Notes: generated by a model from the sequence alone, not told the origin. DNA of 64,000 nucleotides from Pseudomonas helmanticensis (GCF_900182985.1 NZ_FXUY01000001.1:4847501-4911500); one strand, 5' to 3'; shown: positions 39,022 to 48,358, counted from the first letter of the stretch. Translations and numbers: made by a program.

Positions 39022-41019
39022 ATGAGTTCTGCCTCGCTTATAAAGACCCCGCCCGAGAAGGTGACGGTCAACGGTTGGGTGTTTTACACCTCTACCGCGC
39101 TGATTCTGTTGTTGACCGCCATTCTGATTATCGCCCCGCAAGAGGCCGGCAGACTGTTGGGTATCGCTCAGGCCTGGTTGTCGCGCAGCTTCGGCTGGTA
39201 CTACATGGTGGTGATCGCCGCCTACCTGGTATTTGTCGTCGGCCTGGCGTTTTCCTCGTACGGCAAACTCAAACTGGGCAGCAAGGATGACACCCCGGAT
39301 TTCAGTTACGGCGCCTGGGCGGGGATGCTGTTCTCGTCGGGTATCGGTATTTCGCTGCTGTACTTCGGCGCGTCCGAGCCGCTGGATCACTACTTCAATC
39401 CGCCGGAAGGCGCCTCGGCCACCAACATGGCCGCGCGTCAGGCGGTGCAACTGACGTTCCTGCACTGGGGCCTGCACGGCTGGGCGATCTACGCACTGGT
39501 CGGTCTGGCCGTGGCGTACTTTGCTTACCGCCATAACCAGCCGCTGGCACTGCGTTCGGCGCTGTATCCGCTGGTCGGCGAGCGTTGGGTCAAAGGCGCG
39601 GCCGGTCACGCGGTAGACGGCTTCGGCATGTTCGTGACCCTGCTGGGTCTGGTGACGAACCTGGGGATCGGTTCGCTGCAAGTGTCGTCGGGCCTGGAAA
39701 ACCTGTTCGGCATGGAACACAGCAACACTAACCTTTTGATCGTGATCATCGTGATGAGCACCGTGGCGACCATCGCTGCCGTGTCCGGTGTGGAAAACGG
39801 CATCCGCCGTCTGTCCAACCTGAACATCGTGCTGTTCAGCGGTCTGCTGATTTTCGTCCTGCTGTTCGGCCCGACCCTGCACCTGCTCAACGGCTTCGTG
39901 CAGAACATCGGCGATTACCTCAATGGCATCGTGCTGAAAACCTTCGACCTTTATGTGTACGAAGGCGACAACGCCAAGTCCGAGCGCTGGATGGGCCTGT
40001 GGACGCTGTTCTATTGGGCATGGTGGATTTCCTGGGCACCATTCGTAGGCATGTTCATCGCGCGTATTTCCCGTGGTCGTACGGTGCGTGAACTGGTCGC
40101 CGGCGTGCTGCTGATTCCACTGGGCTTCACTTTGGCCTGGCTGTCGATCTTCGGTAACTCGGCGCTGGACCTAGTGATGAACCATGGGGCGGTGGAGCTC
40201 GGCAAGACGGCGCTGGAACAGCCGTCGATGGCGATCTATCAGTTGCTTGAACATTACCCGGCGTCGAAAGTCGTTATCGGTGTGTCGATCTTCGTTGGCT
40301 TCGTGCTGTTCCTGACCCCGGCCGACTCCGGCGCGGTAATGATGGCGAATCTGTCCTGCAAGGGCGGCAATGTCGATGAAGATGCACCGCACTGGCTGCG
40401 GATTTTCTGGTCGGCAGTGATCACTCTGGTGACCATCGGCCTGTTGTTCGCCGGTAACTTCGAAGCCATGCAAACCATGGTGGTGCTGGCCGGTCTGCCG
40501 TTCTCGGTGGTGCTGGTGTTCTTCATGTTCGGCCTGCACAAGGCGATGCGCCAGGACGTGCAGATCGAACAGGAGCAAGCGCAACTGGCGGAGCGCGGTC
40601 GTCGCGGTTTCAGCGAGCGTCTGACGCAACTGGACCTGCAACCGAGCCAATCGGTGGTGCAGCGTTTCATGGACAAGCAGGTCAGCCCGGCGCTGGAAGA
40701 TGCCACCGCGCAGATGCGTGCGCAGGGTCTGACAGTGCAGACGCTGTTGGGTAAATCCAAGCGCTGCATGGGCGTGCGCGTAGAGATGGAAGAGGGCAAC
40801 CCTTTCGTCTACGAAGTCAGCCTGGACGGCTATCTGGCGACCCCGACCGAATCGGCCCAGTCCGATGAAGCGCGCCAGCGTTACTACCGTGCTGAAGTGT
40901 ATTTGCACAACGGCAGCCAGGATTACGACCTGATGGGTTTCACGCAGGATCAGATCACGCGGGATGTGCTCGATCAGTTTGAAAGCCATCGGCAGCTCCT
41001 TGGCCGGGTGTATAGCTAA
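39022..41019 (+). CDS. betT: BCCT-family choline transporter BetT
   Basis: BetT is a high-capacity, ion-coupled choline importer in the inner membrane. The 665-residue protein has 12 hydrophobic segments with the BCCT core: GIGISLLYFGASEPLDHYF and the Trp-rich FYWAWWISWAPFVGMFIARI. A C-terminal cytoplasmic extension of about 150 residues is present, as in osmotically regulated BetT proteins. ATG 39022 follows GGAG by 11 bases. An intrinsic terminator lies 12 bases after the stop. Confidence 0.95.
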   Translation: MSSASLIKTPPEKVTVNGWVFYTSTALILLLTAILIIAPQEAGRLLGIAQAWLSRSFGWYYMVVIAAYLVFVVGLAFSSYGKLKLGSKDDTPDFSYGAWAGMLFSSGIGISLLYFGASEPLDHYFNPPEGASATNMAARQAVQLTFLHWGLHGWAIYALVGLAVAYFAYRHNQPLALRSALYPLVGERWVKGAAGHAVDGFGMFVTLLGLVTNLGIGSLQVSSGLENLFGMEHSNTNLLIVIIVMSTVATIAAVSGVENGIRRLSNLNIVLFSGLLIFVLLFGPTLHLLNGFVQNIGDYLNGIVLKTFDLYVYEGDNAKSERWMGLWTLFYWAWWISWAPFVGMFIARISRGRTVRELVAGVLLIPLGFTLAWLSIFGNSALDLVMNHGAVELGKTALEQPSMAIYQLLEHYPASKVVIGVSIFVGFVLFLTPADSGAVMMANLSCKGGNVDEDAPHWLRIFWSAVITLVTIGLLFAGNFEAMQTMVVLAGLPFSVVLVFFMFGLHKAMRQDVQIEQEQAQLAERGRRGFSERLTQLDLQPSQSVVQRFMDKQVSPALEDATAQMRAQGLTVQTLLGKSKRCMGVRVEMEEGNPFVYEVSLDGYLATPTESAQSDEARQRYYRAEVYLHNGSQDYDLMGFTQDQITRDVLDQFESHRQLLGRVYS

Positions 41020-41030
41020 ACCGCTAAAAC

Positions 41031-41056
41031 AAAAGGGGCTCGATTGAGCCCCTTTT
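41031..41056 (+). terminator. Intrinsic terminator of betT
   Basis: AAAAGGGGCTC-GATT-GAGCCCCTTTT: an 11-bp stem with a 4-base loop whose 3' arm ends in T residues, directly after betT. Confidence 0.88.
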
Positions 41057-41059
41057 GCG

Positions 41060-41170
41060 TGATCGTTCCCACGCTCTGCGTGGGAATGTCTCAATGGACG
41101 CTCTGCGTCCGCTGTTGTGGGACGCGGAGCGTCCCGGGCTGCATTCCCACGCAGAGCGTGGGAACGATCA
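41060..41170. repeat. Long inverted repeat, family C
   Basis: A complete family-C element lies between the convergent betT and cbcV genes. Confidence 0.94.
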
Positions 41171-41206
41171 GGGATCGCTCACCGCGATCCCTTTTTTTAT
41201 CCCGCC

Positions 41207-42385
41207 TTAACCGAGGTTCTTGCCCAGCAACGCGTGATACAACTCACTGTCGCCCAGGATCCCCACCACATGATTGTTATCGTGCAGCACCAGCTTGTTG
41301 CCAGTCTGATAACGAATCTGCAACGCATCGCGCATGCCGATGTTCGAGTCCACCAGCGTCGGTTTACGCTCCAGGCCTTCAACCGCTTGCCCCGGCGCCC
41401 AGTTCTGCAGGTTCAGCACTGAACCATTCTGCCGCGCACCCTTGATGGTGTTGCCTTCAGCCAGATCCAGCCACGAATCACCGCCCGGATCGAGGCACAC
41501 CGAGCCGTTGATGCGTTTGCAGTTGTCCAGCGTGCGCATCAGGCTGCGCCCGCACAGCACGTTGAGCGGATTGGTGTGCGCCACGAAGGTCCGCACATAG
41601 TCGTCCGCCGGGTTCAGCACGATCTCTTCCGGCACGCTGTACTGGATGATCCGGCCATCCTTCATGATCGCGATGCGGCTGCCGAGTTTCAGTGCTTCAT
41701 CAAGGTCGTGACTCACGAACACGATGGTCTTGCTCAGCTTGCGTTGCAGCTCCAACAGTTCATCTTGCAGACCCTGACGGATCAACGGGTCGAGGGCCGA
41801 GAACGGTTCGTCCATCAGCAAAATATCGGCGTCCATCGCCAGCGCGCGCGCCAGACCGACACGTTGCTGCATACCGCCAGAGAGTTCGTCAGGCTTCTTG
41901 TTGCGCCATTGCGTCAGGCCGACCAGTTCGAGCTTGTCATCGACCAGCTTGCGGCGTTCCTTCTCCGGGCGGCCCTGCATTTCCAGACCGAAACTGATGT
42001 TCTCGCGCACCGTCAGCCACGGCATCAGGGCGAACTTCTGGAAGACCATGGCGATGCGTTTGGTGCGCATCATTTTCAGTTCGGCCGGGGTGCAGGAGGC
42101 GATGTCGATCTGCTTGCCTTCATGCTCGACGAACAGCTTGCCGCGGCTCACGGTGTTGAGGCCGTTGATGCAGCGCAGCAGGCTCGACTTGCCCGAACCG
42201 GACAGGCCCATCAGCACGCAGATTTCGCCCTTGTTGACGTCCAGCGTGGCTTTTTCCACACCGACGATCTGCCCGGTTTTCTTGAGGATCTCGTTGCGGG
42301 TCATGCCCTGATCGAGCAGCTTGAGCGCTTCGCGTGGATCCTTGGAGAAGATTACGTCTACGTCTTCGAAGCGAATTATGCTCAT
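41207..42385 (-). CDS. cbcV: Choline/betaine/carnitine ABC transporter ATPase
   Basis: The 392-residue protein is a ProV/OpuA-type ATPase with Walker A GLSGSGKSSL, signature ELSGGMQQRVGLARAL, Walker B ILLMDEPFSALDP, and a C-terminal CBS-like region with a variable centre. It powers the CbcWV core, which in P. aeruginosa serves the binding proteins CbcX, CaiX and BetX. Its start overlaps the cbcW stop as ATGA. Gene order cbcX-cbcW-cbcV matches the known operon. Confidence 0.93.
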   Translation of the reverse strand: MSIIRFEDVDVIFSKDPREALKLLDQGMTRNEILKKTGQIVGVEKATLDVNKGEICVLMGLSGSGKSSLLRCINGLNTVSRGKLFVEHEGKQIDIASCTPAELKMMRTKRIAMVFQKFALMPWLTVRENISFGLEMQGRPEKERRKLVDDKLELVGLTQWRNKKPDELSGGMQQRVGLARALAMDADILLMDEPFSALDPLIRQGLQDELLELQRKLSKTIVFVSHDLDEALKLGSRIAIMKDGRIIQYSVPEEIVLNPADDYVRTFVAHTNPLNVLCGRSLMRTLDNCKRINGSVCLDPGGDSWLDLAEGNTIKGARQNGSVLNLQNWAPGQAVEGLERKPTLVDSNIGMRDALQIRYQTGNKLVLHDNNHVVGILGDSELYHALLGKNLG

Positions 42386-43227
42386 GCGTCACCCCCTACT
42401 TTGGCGTCGGGTTGTTTGCAGATACGGTCGAGCATGATCGCCAGCAGTACGATCGCCAGGCCCGCTTCGAAGCCCAGGGCGATATCAGCAGTGTTCAGTG
42501 CGTTGACCACCGGTTTGCCGAGTCCGTCGGCGCCGACCAGTGCCGCAATCACCACCATCGACAGCGACAGCATGATGCACTGGGTGATGCCGGCCGCGAT
42601 GCTCGGCATGGCGTGAGGCAGTTCGATCCGTGAGAGCAATTGGCGACGCGAGCAGCCGAAGGCCTTGCCGGCGTCCATCAGTTCTTGCGGGACATCGCGG
42701 ATGCCCAGGTAGGTCAGGCGGATCGGCGCAGCGATGGCGAACACCACCGTGGAGATCAGGCCCGGCACCACACCCAGCCCGAAGAGGGTCAGGGTAGGAA
42801 TGAGGTAAACGAAGGTCGGTACGGTCTGCATCAGATCGAGTACCGGACGCATTAACGTGTAGAACATCGGTTTGTGCGCGGCGACGATGCCCAACGGCAC
42901 GCCGATGACCACGCAGACCAGGGTCGCGAACATGACCTGGGCGAGGGTTTCCATGGTTTCCTGCCAGTACCCCAGATTGAGGATCAACAGGAAGGAGGCG
43001 ATGACGAAAACGGTCAATCCCCATTTGCGCTGGATGAAATGCGCGAGCAGGGCGATGAGGCCGATCAAGACAAAAGGGTTGAACCAGGTGAGCGCAAACG
43101 TCACGCCGTGGATCATCGTTTCCAGGGTCACGGCGATTGCGTCGAAAGTGCTGGCGCCGTGTTGCGTCAACCATTCAACGAAGCCCGCGATGTACTGGCC
43201 TAGAGGTATTTTCTGATCAATCAGCAT
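42382..43227 (-). CDS. cbcW: Choline/betaine/carnitine ABC transporter permease
   Basis: The 281-residue inner-membrane permease has about six hydrophobic segments and the BPD_transp_1 cytoplasmic loop (MDAGKAFGCSRRQLLSRIELP). I choose ATG 43227, giving the usual length; in-frame ATGs upstream (43245) lack a ribosome site and overlap the short cbcX-cbcW gap. It overlaps cbcV by four bases. Confidence 0.92.
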   Translation of the reverse strand: MLIDQKIPLGQYIAGFVEWLTQHGASTFDAIAVTLETMIHGVTFALTWFNPFVLIGLIALLAHFIQRKWGLTVFVIASFLLILNLGYWQETMETLAQVMFATLVCVVIGVPLGIVAAHKPMFYTLMRPVLDLMQTVPTFVYLIPTLTLFGLGVVPGLISTVVFAIAAPIRLTYLGIRDVPQELMDAGKAFGCSRRQLLSRIELPHAMPSIAAGITQCIMLSLSMVVIAALVGADGLGKPVVNALNTADIALGFEAGLAIVLLAIMLDRICKQPDAKVGGDA

Positions 43228-43293
43228 GGTAGTGAACGTCCGCATGCAAGGAAATAAACAGCCCGAGGGAGCAAGCTCCCTCGGCATAAGCGA

Positions 43294-44241
43294 TTACTGG
43301 GCAATCTTGGCTTTCACGGCCTCAAGGCCTGGTTTACCGTCAATGGTGGTCACGCCAGCGAGCCAGGTATCGAGCACCTGAGGATTCTTTTTCAGCCAGG
43401 CCTTGGCGGCCGCGTCGGGCTTCATCTTGTCGTCGAGGATGTTGCCCATCAGTTCGCTTTCCATGTCGACGTTAAACTCCAGGTTCTTCAGCAACTGCCC
43501 GACGTTGCTGCATTCCTCGGCGTAACCCTTGCGGGTGTTGGTCGCCACGGTTGCAGCACCGAAATCGGGGCCGAAGAAATCATCGCCACCGGTCAGGTAT
43601 TGAATCTTGAAGCGCTTGTTCATCGGGTGCGGCGCCCAGCCGAGGAAGACCACGGCGGTGTCGCGTTTCTGCGCGCGGTCAACCTGCGAGAGCATGCCCG
43701 CTTCCGACGATTCGACGACTTTGAAACCGGCGGATTTCAGGCCGAAGGCGTCCTTGTCGATCATGCTCTGGATCAGACGGTTGCCGTCGTTGCCAGGCTC
43801 GATGCCGTAGATCTTGCCGTCGAGTTCTTTCTTGAATTTGGCGATGTCGGCGAAGTCGTGCAGACCTTTGTCATAAAGGGCTTGCGGCACGGCGAGGGTG
43901 TACTTGGCGCCCTTGAGGTTGGTGCGCACGGTTTCCACGGTGCCGGCGTCGCGGTAGGCCTTGATGTCGTTTTCCATGGTCGGCATCCAGTTACCGAGGA
44001 ACACGTCCATGTTTTTGCCGTCGGCCAGCGACTTGTAGGTCACGGGCACGGAGATCATGGTGGTCTTGGTCTTGTAGCCGAGGGCGTTGAGGACAACCGA
44101 GGTGGTCGCGGTGGTGGCGGTGATGTCGGTCCAGCCGACATCGGAGAAGTTAACGGTACTGCACTGCGCCGGTTCTGCAGCTTGCGCCAGTAACGGCAGA
44201 CTCAGCATGGCGGCCAACAACAACGACGGGGAACCTTTCAT
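43294..44241 (-). CDS. cbcX: Choline/betaine-binding periplasmic protein
   Basis: The 315-residue OpuAC-like protein has a signal peptide (MKGSPSLLLAAMLSLPLLAQAA) and the quaternary-amine-binding fold, with NFSDVGWTDITATTATTSV, FLGNWMPTMENDI and FLGWAPHPMNKRF, whose Trp and Tyr residues form the cation cage in relatives. AAGGAG precedes ATG 44241. It is first in cbcXWV and is paralogous to caiX 9 kb away. The P. aeruginosa operon is activated by GbdR. Confidence 0.93.
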   Translation of the reverse strand: MKGSPSLLLAAMLSLPLLAQAAEPAQCSTVNFSDVGWTDITATTATTSVVLNALGYKTKTTMISVPVTYKSLADGKNMDVFLGNWMPTMENDIKAYRDAGTVETVRTNLKGAKYTLAVPQALYDKGLHDFADIAKFKKELDGKIYGIEPGNDGNRLIQSMIDKDAFGLKSAGFKVVESSEAGMLSQVDRAQKRDTAVVFLGWAPHPMNKRFKIQYLTGGDDFFGPDFGAATVATNTRKGYAEECSNVGQLLKNLEFNVDMESELMGNILDDKMKPDAAAKAWLKKNPQVLDTWLAGVTTIDGKPGLEAVKAKIAQ

Positions 44242-44391
44242 GGATGGACTCCTTGGTGTTTTTTTTGGCAGTGTTCCGACTGTGGACCACCGCACTTATA
44301 GGTTGCGGTTGGATGGCGTTCTGGAGACAGCTCTACCACGGCGCCTTGCAATCGAGTCATAACGATCATGTACCAGTGAAAATCTGACGCC

Positions 44392-44434
44392 TACAGGGGG
44401 GGTCGTATCCAGTACAGGGATGGTCGTATCTAGT
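44392..44434. promoter_or_regulatory. Tandem 22-bp direct repeat, candidate GbdR operator
   Basis: TACAGGGNNGGTCGTATCYAGT occurs at 44392-44413 and again at 44413-44434, with 19 of 22 positions identical and a 21-bp period (two helical turns). AraC-family activators bind such tandem half-sites. It lies about 150 bases upstream of cbcX and 245 upstream of sdaB, genes whose P. aeruginosa counterparts belong to the GbdR regulon. Assignment to GbdR is inference. Elsewhere in the 437-base gap I see nothing I can name. Confidence 0.6.
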
Positions 44435-44678
44435 GTCAGTGACGTCGTTTACAGCTTTTTTCTGCCCCGATCAGCCCTCTGAGCCGCACAAAAACGGCGA
44501 AAAACCGGGACGAAAACGGCGCGGCGCTGGTGGACATGAGTGCGTCGGTGCCAGACGCCGTGCGTTCCGACAAAAGCCTGATGATGCGGGCATTCCGGCG
44601 GATCGCAGCTTGAGCGTAGCAGCTCCGCCAGCGGGCGTTTTTGCGTTCCGGACCGGCATCTTCAGGAGCTCTGCAGCA

Positions 44679-46055
44679 ATGGCTATCAGCGTTTTCGACC
44701 TGTTCAAAATCGGCATCGGCCCGTCCAGTTCCCACACCGTCGGGCCGATGCGCGCGGCGGCGTTGTTCGTCGAGTCGCTAAGGGACAAGCATCAACTGGA
44801 GCAGGTGCGGCGGATCGAGGTGCAGTTGTTCGGTTCGCTGTCGGCCACCGGTATCGGTCACGGCAGCGATAACGCGGTGATCATGGGCCTGATGGGCGAG
44901 TGGCCAGACGCAATCGACCCGGCGCAAATCGGCCCGCGCATTCAGGCGCTGCGCGAAACACACACACTTTTATTGGATGGTCGTTTGTCGGTGCCGTTTG
45001 TCTGGGCACGGGACATGCGCCTGATCGATGAAAACCTGCCGTTCCACCCCAATGCGATGACGATCGTTGCCGAGGGCGATCACGGTGAACTGCATCGCGA
45101 CACCTACTATTCGGTGGGTGGCGGCTTTGTTGTGGATCAGAAGCAGGCGTCCAGCGGTGTCGTTGATCTGGATCGCACTGAATTGCCTTACGACTTTTCC
45201 AGCGCGGTCGAGCTGCTGGAGCTGTGCAAAGAGAACAACCTGCGCGTCGCCGAACTGATGCTCGCCAACGAAAAAGTCTGGCGCAGTGAGGAAGAGATTC
45301 GCGCCGGCCTCATGAAGCTGTGGCGGGCGATGCAGGATTGCGTCGAACAGGGGCTGAAACATGAGGGCATCCTGCCCGGCGGTTTGAATGTGCGTCGGCG
45401 CGCGGCGAAGTTGCACCGCAGTCTGCAGGAGTTGGGCAAGCCCAATGTGATTGGCTCGACGCTGAGCGCGATGGAGTGGGTCAACCTGTTTGCGCTGGCG
45501 GTGAATGAAGAGAACGCGGCGGGCGGGCGCATGGTGACGGCGCCGACCAATGGTGCGGCGGGGATCATTCCGGCGGTGTTGCACTATTTTATGAAGTTCA
45601 GCGAAGCGGTGACGGACGCCAACGTGGTCGACTACTTCCTGAGTGCGGCGGCGGTGGGGATTCTGTGCAAGAAGAATGCTTCGATCTCGGGTGCCGAAGT
45701 CGGCTGTCAGGGTGAAGTCGGTTCGGCGTGCGCAATGGCGGCGGCGGGGCTGGCGGAGATTCTCGGTGCTACGCCGGAGCAGTTGTGCAACGCGGCGGAG
45801 ATTGGCCTGGAACACAACCTTGGGCTGACCTGCGATCCGGTCGGCGGTCTGGTGCAAGTGCCGTGTATTGAGCGCAATGCGATTGCCGCGGTAAAAGCGA
45901 TCAACGCGGCGCAGATGGCGCTGCGCGGGGATGGTCAGCACTTTATCTCGCTGGATCGGGTGATTCGCACCATGCGCGATACCGGGGCCGACATGCATGA
46001 CAAATATAAAGAGACCTCGCGCGGTGGCCTCGCGGTCAGCGCTGTGGAGTGCTGA
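44679..46055 (+). CDS. sdaB: L-serine ammonia-lyase (iron-sulfur type)
   Basis: This enzyme converts L-serine to pyruvate and ammonia with a [4Fe-4S] cluster, the last step from betaine-derived glycine and serine to central metabolism. The 458-residue protein is the fused one-chain form: beta-like domain ([21 protein letters not shown]) and alpha-like domain with cluster Cys in [21 protein letters not shown] and [18 protein letters not shown] 44679 follows AGGAG; the long upstream in-frame stretch is arginine-rich and not coding. It is divergent from cbcX and next to gbdR. Confidence 0.95.
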   Translation: MAISVFDLFKIGIGPSSSHTVGPMRAAALFVESLRDKHQLEQVRRIEVQLFGSLSATGIGHGSDNAVIMGLMGEWPDAIDPAQIGPRIQALRETHTLLLDGRLSVPFVWARDMRLIDENLPFHPNAMTIVAEGDHGELHRDTYYSVGGGFVVDQKQASSGVVDLDRTELPYDFSSAVELLELCKENNLRVAELMLANEKVWRSEEEIRAGLMKLWRAMQDCVEQGLKHEGILPGGLNVRRRAAKLHRSLQELGKPNVIGSTLSAMEWVNLFALAVNEENAAGGRMVTAPTNGAAGIIPAVLHYFMKFSEAVTDANVVDYFLSAAAVGILCKKNASISGAEVGCQGEVGSACAMAAAGLAEILGATPEQLCNAAEIGLEHNLGLTCDPVGGLVQVPCIERNAIAAVKAINAAQMALRGDGQHFISLDRVIRTMRDTGADMHDKYKETSRGGLAVSAVEC

Positions 46056-46070
46056 GACCGCATCGGCCCA

Positions 46071-46138
46071 ATCGCGAGCAGGCTCACTCCTACAGGGGAA
46101 CGCATTCCAAATGTAGGAGTGAGCCTGCTCGCGATAGC
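46071..46138. repeat. REPIN-type inverted repeat, family B
   Basis: Arms ATCGCGAGCAGGCTCACTCC and complement lie around GGGGAACGCATTCC, after sdaB. Confidence 0.93.
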
Positions 46139-46569
46139 GCTAGACCAGTCAAAACTGCGCGCTAAGTGAACACGGTCAATAAACCACGCCACCTTTTAGC
46201 GCGTCGCAATCAGATAAGAGTCTTTCCCAGCTGTTACACGCGCCCAGCCCTCCTACCGTCTGTCACCCGTGCTTGCGGTGACACTCCCCGCAAACCGCGC
46301 GCACGCCAGTTCCCACAAGTGCTACCGATTTGCTCACAGCCACCTGAACCGCGCTTTCCCCGTCGCTGATGGCACTTCGAAATACCTTTCGTCGGACGGC
46401 TCGTATAGACGCGTCGCGACGTCGTTTTCAGGAGTTATTGAACGGCCATCCAATTTTAGGCATGGCAATTGCTCTGTCATAACAAAGCCCGTCTCCCACG
46501 CGAGAACGCTGGCAATAACAAGAGCCTCCGCCTGAGGCCATCACCCGCTTTGTGTGAGGAGATACCGCG
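46139..46569 (+). other. Long upstream region of gbdR without a gene
   Basis: About 430 bases between the repeat and the gbdR start carry no convincing reading frame, terminator or repeat. It presumably contains the gbdR promoter and a long leader. I could not find a promoter pair close to the sigma-70 or sigma-54 consensus. TGAGGAGATACCGCG at the end is the gbdR ribosome site. Confidence 0.5.
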
Positions 46570-47673
46570 ATGACGTCGTTCAACTCCGGGGCCCAACCCC
46601 AGAACCGTGCGCCTCAATCCATCGGCTTTCTGCTGCTGGACAATTTCACGCTGATTTCTCTGGCCTCCGCAGTAGAACCCCTGCGCATGGCCAACCAATT
46701 GTCCGGTCGCGAGCTGTATCGCTGGAGCACCCTCACCGTCGATGGCGGCCAGGTGTGGGCCAGTGACGGTCTGCAAATCACTCCCGACGCTTCCATGCAC
46801 AAAGCCCCGCCACTGGACACCGTGATCGTCTGTGGCGGCATCGGCATTCAACGCACCGTCACCCGTGAGCACGTCTCGTGGCTGCAAAGTCAGGCGCGTC
46901 AGTCCAAGCGTCTCGGCGCCGTGTGCACCGGCAGTTGGGCACTGGCCTGCGCCGGGTTGCTCGACGGTTTCGATTGCAGCGTGCACTGGGAATGTCTCGC
47001 GGCGATGCAGGAAGCTTTCCCGCGCGTGGCCATGAGCACGCGTCTGTTCACCCTTGACCGTAACCGTTTCACCAGCTCTGGCGGCACCGCGCCGCTGGAC
47101 ATGATGCTGCACCTGATCAGCCGCGATCACGGCCGTGAACTGTCCGCCGCGATCTCGGAAATGTTCGTCTACGAGCGCATCCGCAACGAGCAGGATCACC
47201 AGCGCGTGCCGCTCAAGCACATGCTCGGCACCAACCAGCCGAAACTGCAGGAAATCGTCGCGCTGATGGAAGCCAATCTGGAAGAGCCGATCGACCTGGA
47301 TGAATTGGCGGTATACGTCGCCGTGTCGCGTCGACAGCTGGAGCGGTTGTTCCAGAAATATTTGCACTGCTCGCCGTCGCGCTACTACTTGAAGCTGCGC
47401 CTGATCCGCGCCCGGCAACTGCTCAAGCAGACGCCGATGTCGATCATCGAAGTGGCGTCGGTGTGTGGTTTCGTCTCCACGCCGCACTTCTCCAAGTGCT
47501 ACCGCGAGTACTTCGGCATTCCGCCGCGTGACGAGCGCGTAGGCTCCAACACCACCCAGCAAGTGGCGATGCTGCCGCTACCGCAGGCGATCGTGATGTC
47601 GCCGCTGTCGGGGCCGATGTCGGCGTTGAGTCAGGCGCGCAATGAGTCGACGTTTGCCAGCGTAAGGCTGTAA
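46570..47673 (+). CDS. gbdR: AraC-family activator of betaine/dimethylglycine catabolism GbdR
   Basis: GbdR senses glycine betaine and dimethylglycine and activates gbcAB, dgcA, cbcXWV and related genes in P. aeruginosa. The 367-residue protein has an N-terminal DJ-1/PfpI-like sensory domain (IGFLLLDNFTLISLASAVEPL; GAVCTGSWALACAGLLDG with the nucleophile-elbow Cys) and a C-terminal double helix-turn-helix (DLDELAVYVAVSRRQLERLF; SIIEVASVCGFVSTPHFSKC). The same layout is seen in CdhR at 53.7 kb. Its position beside sdaB and cbcXWV supports the name. Confidence 0.94.
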   Translation: MTSFNSGAQPQNRAPQSIGFLLLDNFTLISLASAVEPLRMANQLSGRELYRWSTLTVDGGQVWASDGLQITPDASMHKAPPLDTVIVCGGIGIQRTVTREHVSWLQSQARQSKRLGAVCTGSWALACAGLLDGFDCSVHWECLAAMQEAFPRVAMSTRLFTLDRNRFTSSGGTAPLDMMLHLISRDHGRELSAAISEMFVYERIRNEQDHQRVPLKHMLGTNQPKLQEIVALMEANLEEPIDLDELAVYVAVSRRQLERLFQKYLHCSPSRYYLKLRLIRARQLLKQTPMSIIEVASVCGFVSTPHFSKCYREYFGIPPRDERVGSNTTQQVAMLPLPQAIVMSPLSGPMSALSQARNESTFASVRL

Positions 47674-47686
47674 GGCAAAAGATAAG

Positions 47687-47795
47687 GATCGTTCCCACGC
47701 TCTGCGTGGGAACGCAGCCCGGGACGCTCTGCGTCCCAAAAGGCCGAACGCGGAGCGTCCGTTGAGGCATTCCCACGCAGAGCGTGGGAACGATC
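47687..47795. repeat. Long inverted repeat, family C
   Basis: A complete family-C element begins 14 bases after the gbdR stop. Confidence 0.94.
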
Positions 47796-47806
47796 ATGCG
47801 TTCCAA

Positions 47807-47840
47807 TGTAGGAGCTGCCGAAGGCTGCGATCTTTTGATC
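47807..47840 (+). repeat. Single REP arm, family A
   Basis: One family-A arm (TGTAGGAGCTGCCGAAGGCT..) lies directly after the family-C element, with no inverted partner nearby. Confidence 0.8.
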
Positions 47841-47845
47841 TGCTG

Positions 47846-48109
47846 TCAGGCGCTATGGCTTTGCTGGTAGTCCGCCAGTGCCGGCAACAGCTGTTTGTCG
47901 ATCGCCTGCCGCACCGCCGGCTGGATGCTGGCGCCGCTGGTGTACATGTCCTTGACCATCTTGCGCAGTTCAAACGCACGAACATTATCCAGACCGCGCA
48001 CTGCGCACTCGCAAGCCTGATCGGCGGTCGTGCCACTGGGCACTTGAATACCCAATGCCTTGAGCTGGCCCAACAGATCTTCCTGGTCAATCAAATCGGC
48101 GTACATCAT
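47846..48109 (-). CDS. Conserved small protein of unknown function
   Basis: An 87-residue soluble, mostly helical protein (MMYADLIDQEDLLGQLKALG) with three Cys, two in CECAV. ATG 48109 is chosen because AAGGA is 8 bases upstream. I recognise no domain. It lies between gbdR and the carnitine operon, on the strand opposite gbdR, which suggests but does not prove a role in amine catabolism. Confidence 0.7.
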   Translation of the reverse strand: MMYADLIDQEDLLGQLKALGIQVPSGTTADQACECAVRGLDNVRAFELRKMVKDMYTSGASIQPAVRQAIDKQLLPALADYQQSHSA

Positions 48110-48183
48110 CACGCAAATCCTTCTGTGGCAACGGAGGTCTTGGTTCGATTCTGTAAGGCTGGGGCGGGCACGGCAAGAGCGTT

Positions 48184-48211
48184 TTGTCAGCGTGGCTGGG
48201 ACGACTATGAA
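48184..48211 (+). promoter_or_regulatory. Sigma-70-like promoter of the candidate small RNA
   Basis: TTGTCA (48184-48189), 16 bases, then TATGAA (48206-48211), on the plus strand where no gene follows for 5.5 kb. Confidence 0.45.
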
Positions 48212-48217
48212 CAGGTC

Positions 48218-48358
48218 GTTTTCGGCTAACTCGATAGAAAGGGGAGTGGGCACACTGGTCTCAGCTCGCTTCACGACGGTTTGGTCACCCTCGCACGGCA
48301 GCTCCTCAACAGTACCCTCTGCCCCGATCTTGTCACGGCTTGCATCGGGGATTTTTTT
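48218..48358 (+). ncRNA. Candidate small RNA of about 140 nt
   Basis: Between the promoter at 48184-48211 and the intrinsic terminator at 48322-48358 there is no reading frame with a ribosome site. The terminator points right, towards no plus-strand gene, and the nearest plus-strand gene upstream (gbdR) ends 650 bases earlier, with two repeats between. A free-standing transcript is the simplest reading. I cannot match it to a named RNA; the start position is predicted. Confidence 0.45.
48322..48358 (+). terminator. Intrinsic terminator with no plus-strand gene before it
   Basis: CCCCGAT and ATCGGGG form a 7-bp stem with a 15-base loop, followed by A and seven T residues. The complementary strand lacks a T-run, so it acts rightwards only. 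Confidence 0.75.

Noticed and set aside
44435..44678. Glycine riboswitch in front of sdaB
   Set aside because: No paired aptamer-like purine-rich core could be traced; the leader is only a GC-rich stretch.
44433..44678. N-terminal extension of SdaB by 82 residues
   Set aside because: The extension is Arg/Pro-rich, unlike any serine dehydratase, and AGGAG marks ATG 44679.
46158..46203. CGCGCTAA/TTAGCGCG inverted pair after sdaB as a terminator
   Set aside because: The loop of about 30 bases and absence of a T-run make a functional terminator unlikely.
46166..46369. 67-codon frame upstream of gbdR
   Set aside because: No ribosome site, no domain, low-complexity content; not distinguishable from chance.
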